Below, piece after piece: positions 60,560-64,000 of a stretch of DNA of 64,000 bases. Below the pieces are notes generated by a model that worked only from the letters and a program-made list of their open reading frames with translations, had not been told where the DNA came from and did not search any database. The position numbers and the translations under genes are program-made. This stretch comes from Casuarius casuarius (Eukaryota; Chordata; Aves; Casuariiformes; Casuariidae). The stretch covers positions 782,115 to 846,114 of the forward strand of contig PTFA01000056.1 of assembly GCA_003342895.1 (NCBI GenBank). Direction: 5' to 3'. Each line of letters starts with the position of its first letter. Position 1 is the stretch's first letter.

Positions 60560-61478
60560 AAAACTGGGAAGGCACTTCCAGCAGGGATATCTGCTTTTGA
60601 CCATGTTTTGTTCAATGCTGTCATCAATGATATGGCCAATGGAACAGAGAGAACATCTATATTATTTGAGAAAAGGTGCAGCATTTGGAAGACTTCATAG
60701 GATTTCAAAGCAAGCTGAGCATATTCAGTTGAAAATCAGCAAAATAGAGATTTGCAAAGGACAAGTAGAACTTGGGAACTTGGGAATGAAAATTTAAAAT
60801 AGGCCAGGTAGCAATCTGGCAGAAAAAGAATCAAAAGGGTAGAATGTACCACAGATGCGTATGGCTAAACAATATGAGGCTACTGCAAAAGAACAAATCT
60901 CATTCTGGGATGTATTTAAGAGTAGTGCTGGATGTAAGACAGAGGAAGTAAATTATTCTGCTCTACTTGCTACTGGAGAAGCCTCAGTGGAGGTACTGTA
61001 TCCAATCTGGGGCATTGCACTTTAAGACATGTATACCAACTGGAGAAAGTCCAGAAGAAAGCAGCAAGAATGATCAGTTTTTAACAAATGTTGCCAAGGA
61101 GAAAAGGCTGAATGAACTGGTTTTGTTTAGTTTAGTTAAAAAGAAAGGAAGAAAGGAGGGTGATAATAGCCTCCCAATATGTAAAATCTGATTATAAAGA
61201 GAAGATGGTCAGTTATCCCCTGAGTGCAGGAAAGGAATGCCCAGAAGAAAACACCTTACTTTGCGACAAACAAAATTTAAGTTATATATAAGGGACAAAA
61301 ATCTAGTTACAACATTTATGAAAGCATTAGAGCAAGTTAGAGATGCATGTTGGATTTCATTTAGTGAAGGTTTTTAAGAACAGTTTAGGCAAACATGGCT
61401 TAGATATAATTGATCCTTGCTCTGTGAAGGGGTATGAAGAAGACAACCTCTTGAGGACTCTTCCAACACTGTGAAATT
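60560..61478 (+). mobile_element. Older CR1-type LINE fragment
   Basis: The same phrase order as a CR1 3' half but far more diverged than the copy at 50.6 kb. It has 'tcaatgctgtcatcaatgatatggccaatgg-acagag' (a finger of the reverse transcriptase region), 'ggaggtactgtatccaatctggggcattgcactttaagac', 'ctggagaaagtccagaagaaagcagcaagaatgatcag', 'ggagaaaaggctgaatgaactggttttgttta', and near the end 'tgaaggtttttaagaacagtttaggcaaacatggcttag' and 'cctcttgaggactcttccaac'. Frame is broken by many changes. An inactive copy that predates the first one. Confidence 0.75.
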
Positions 61479-61717
61479 TCAAAAGGGTAAATTCCACCTT
61501 CCCTCTTCTCTGTGCTGTGCTTGCAGAGGCAAAGGAAAAGAGTGAAGGTTTCCATAATGGAATTTTGTCAGATTGTTAAATCCAATAAACCAAATCCAAC
61601 TCAAGAATATCTAAACCAGGTATAAATTTGGCTGGTTAAGTTCCCTCAGCTGAAATATCTAGGGAGTTCAGCAATTAGGAATACTGGGAGAACTAGTGAC
61701 AAAATTTCTTTATATAC

Positions 61718-61876
61718 CTGTAGCAGGTCTTTTTTGTATATCCTGCTTGCAGGAGGTCAGGATCAGTGAGGCTGGAGCTGAGTTGCTTGTGGATGATAAG
61801 GCTGTCGGGATGATAATCAAAGAATGTCATAACATCTGCCAAGAAATCGTAGTCCTCCACAGTCCCATCCAGAGTG
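61718..61876 (-). other. Candidate exon, open on both strands
   Basis: Minus reading: the acceptor cgtcttttcttgccatcccag precedes 61,876 and the donor TACAG|GTATAT follows 61,718. The 159 bases are open in one frame, phase 2 at both ends (1 base, 52 codons, 2 bases), with peptide pieces such as TVEDYDFLADVMTFFDYHP. Plus reading: an equally good acceptor (ttttttgtatatcctgcttgcag, ending 61,752) opens a frame to a TAG at 62,023-62,025 (91 codons, begins EVRISEAGAELLVDDKAVG). Counting from that start, about 78% of first codon bases are purines, versus about 56% for minus, which favours plus. G+C and CpG exceed the flanks. Neither peptide is recognised. It is the most coding-like stretch in the window, but strand is undecided. 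Confidence 0.3.
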
Positions 61877-64000
61877 CTGGGATGGCAAGAAAAGACGGTC
61901 ATTTTACCTTAAAATCAATTATCTTTTGCTATGTGTGCTCTGAACATCTCTCACACCATGGGGTCTTAGACATTTACAAGAACTCTGAATACTGGACAGC
62001 AAACACCACAAGATTAGAATTCTAGAAGAAATGTATAATCCATATCCAATGAATCTGAGAGACCAGCTCCCTCCTGATGGTCTTATGTCCATCTGAAACA
62101 CTTACGTAGAAACATATGCTGATGCTATGATGTTTCCTTTGCTGTTCTCAATGGAAAAAAATGTTTGTGTCAGTCTGCTGGGAGAGGATCAGGACAGATT
62201 GCCTGCATAAACCACACTAACTTTTAGGCTGTAAGCTGAGGCTAATTTTATTCAAAAAGGCCTAATAGATTTATGGGGTTTGAAAATTTTGCCTTGAGGC
62301 TAAATCATATTGTCATGCGAAGATATCTCTAATCAGACTGAAACAGCCAGCTAAAAATTTGCAAGCTTACTTTCTACATCAAAGATCCCCCACAAAAACA
62401 TCTCCACCTTTCATAGGCTAGAGAACAAACTGAAAATGAAAAGACAAACTTGAAAATGTTTTCCCTCTAGTTATTCAGCAGACAAGCATGGAATCTCTGA
62501 ATCAGCACATTAAAACCCTTTTCCAACCAACACAGATTAATGATTAGGGAGGTCTGGGAAGTGTTATGTAGGATTATTCTGGAAATTGCTGTCTGAGGCT
62601 GCCTTAATCTGGATATGACTGGTTTTGAATAGGGATATGTAAGTCACTATCAATTTTCATCAAGCTGGCCCAAGCCTGTTTATCCTTTTGCTGTATGTGA
62701 TGACACGCATTGCAGTCTAGGTGAAAATGTCCCGTCCGCCTCCTAGAAAAGCTTAATAATTTATTTGTAGGCCATCTCATTCTAGACTAGTGCACACTGT
62801 TTATCCGCTGCACTGCACAGCCAGCTCTTAAAGCTGTGGTAGTGTGTGCTACAGCTTTTGCCTGACATCCCCCAGTTTTTTATTATATTGATATGTAGCC
62901 AGCGTGCACTGTTACATTTTCCAAACATAACGAAAAGAAGAATCGATACTGGGGGTGTTTGGGAGAAATGCCATGACCTTGATTATGATCTTACTATGCA
63001 ACAACCAAGCTGCAAAAGCAGCTTCACTCCAGTACCATCAAGGTAAAGACATAGACATAGAGGAAACAAGTTGCCCACTGTATAACTTCAGCAGTGTCAG
63101 GGCTGTGAAACTAAGGGCGGCGCCTTTGCTTCTTTCTCTTTTGTTGTGCAGTGAGATAATGCGTTCAGCAATGGAAAACAAGGTTTCCCTTTTTTCTCCT
63201 CTTTAAGAAATTGGCAGGTCTCTTTTACCAGACAGGTATGTTGCTGCATTCCACTGAGAAGCTGCTTGTGGCACACCTGAAATTGCAGCGGGCTGAACAG
63301 GGTGATGTCGTGTAGTCTCACTCCTCTGTGCTTCCTGAGTTTTTGTTACTTGGGTTTTTTTTTCTACCTATGCTGACAGTCATATGTTCAGCTTTGGACT
63401 GTCATCATAATCTCTAGATCCAAGTCTTTAAACTCTTAGAGCACAGCTTGCCCATGATTCAGCAGTTCTGCCTGTGGCACGTTTGTGGGATCAGGTCCCT
63501 TCACACCTTACACCCTATCTGTGATGCTTCCTGTAGCTGTCAGCTGCTGTGCTGCAAAGCGATCTGGTCTCAGATGTTTGTTGTGTTGTCAGTTGTCAGA
63601 CACCACCTGACACTCAACCTGCCTCTGTCCTATTCCCTCCCCCAAAACACACACACTGTTGCAGTGTATTTCTATATGATTTTGAGAAATATCACTCATG
63701 CTTTGTGAGCAATCCTGAAGATTCAGAATTCAGAATCAGATGAGCATTTCTAAACTAGGCAAAATTGTTTGGGACTGCAAAACTGAGGTAGAGGTCTACA
63801 CATACAGAAGCTTGTATGAAATACCAGAATCTCCCCTTGCATCAAAGGAAATTACTGAATGAAGAAAAAACAGACTGACAGCTTCAATGGCTACAGGGGC
63901 TACGGCGCTGGATAATTTCACAACTACATAGATGGAAGGAGGCTTTGGCCTTTTTTCATTTTTAAGTTCACAGTGTCTGACATCTGTAAGTTCCCTATCC
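61877..64000. other. Non-coding DNA with one exon-like segment
   Basis: 62,899-63,042 (+) has an acceptor (ttttttattatattgatatgtag), an open frame of 47 codons in phase 2-2 (includes FPNITKRRIDTGGVWEKCHD), and a donor TCAAG|GTAAAG. It is no stronger than other chance candidates. A small CpG pair (gggcggcgcc) is at about 63,115. Nothing else is recognised to the end. Confidence 0.4.

Noticed and set aside
1..64000. CRISPR arrays, operons, phage, integrons, rRNA and tRNA genes
   Set aside because: No spaced direct-repeat arrays, bacterial ribosome-binding patterns, dense coding or folded tRNA/rRNA signatures. The texture is vertebrate nuclear DNA.
1..64000. Known microRNA seeds (let-7, miR-9, miR-124, miR-137, miR-128)
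   Set aside because: I looked for the mature sequences by eye and saw none. A novel hairpin cannot be excluded without folding software.

Overview
This window looks like 64 kb of vertebrate nuclear DNA from a gene-poor region (gene desert or very large intron), most likely from a bird. The evidence is: (1) no long open reading frame; the longest is 191 codons and resembles no protein I know; (2) about 38-40% G+C by eye, with CpG strongly depleted except in three short blocks; (3) two clear CR1-type LINE fragments, one with the 3' tail typical of avian CR1; (4) ancient MIR-like SINE fragments and several worn repeats of a kind common in bird, turtle and crocodile introns; (5) no Alu/B1-type SINE, no L1 and no squamate-type SINE noticed. 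Species and chromosome cannot be told from the sequence. I found no rRNA, confident tRNA, CRISPR array, operon, virus or prokaryotic feature. Two A-site-like hints apart, no coding gene can be called with confidence.

Layout. 1-8.5 kb: unremarkable single-copy DNA with two MIR fragments. 8.49-8.70 kb and 12.12-12.31 kb: two small CpG-rich blocks. 13.7-19 kb: a very A+T-rich block with 3'UTR-like texture. 19.0-22.4 kb: the most organised part, with palindromic homeodomain-type sites, a small CpG island holding a 12-bp inverted repeat and a possible first exon, a G-quadruplex motif, and a P3 paired-homeodomain dimer site. 22.4-36.4 kb: ordinary DNA with a long alternating purine-pyrimidine tract at 29.7 kb and one ambiguous base at 28,529. 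36.46-36.87 kb: a second homeodomain-site cluster, followed by A+T-rich DNA. 38-50.6 kb: ordinary, with short tandem duplications and a G-quadruplex motif. 50.6-51.3 kb: CR1 copy 1. 51.9-52.3 kb: a third regulatory-looking block. 54.35 kb: a 42-base poly-C tract. 60.56-61.48 kb: CR1 copy 2, older. 61.72-61.88 kb: a short block open on both strands with splice-like borders.

Function. If the window has a job, it is most likely regulatory: candidate enhancers and one candidate CpG-island promoter. Several spliced-exon candidates are recorded with phase and splice sites, but tens of equally good pseudo-exons are expected by chance in 64 kb, so all are low confidence. Cross-species alignment and bird RNA-seq would settle nearly every open question.
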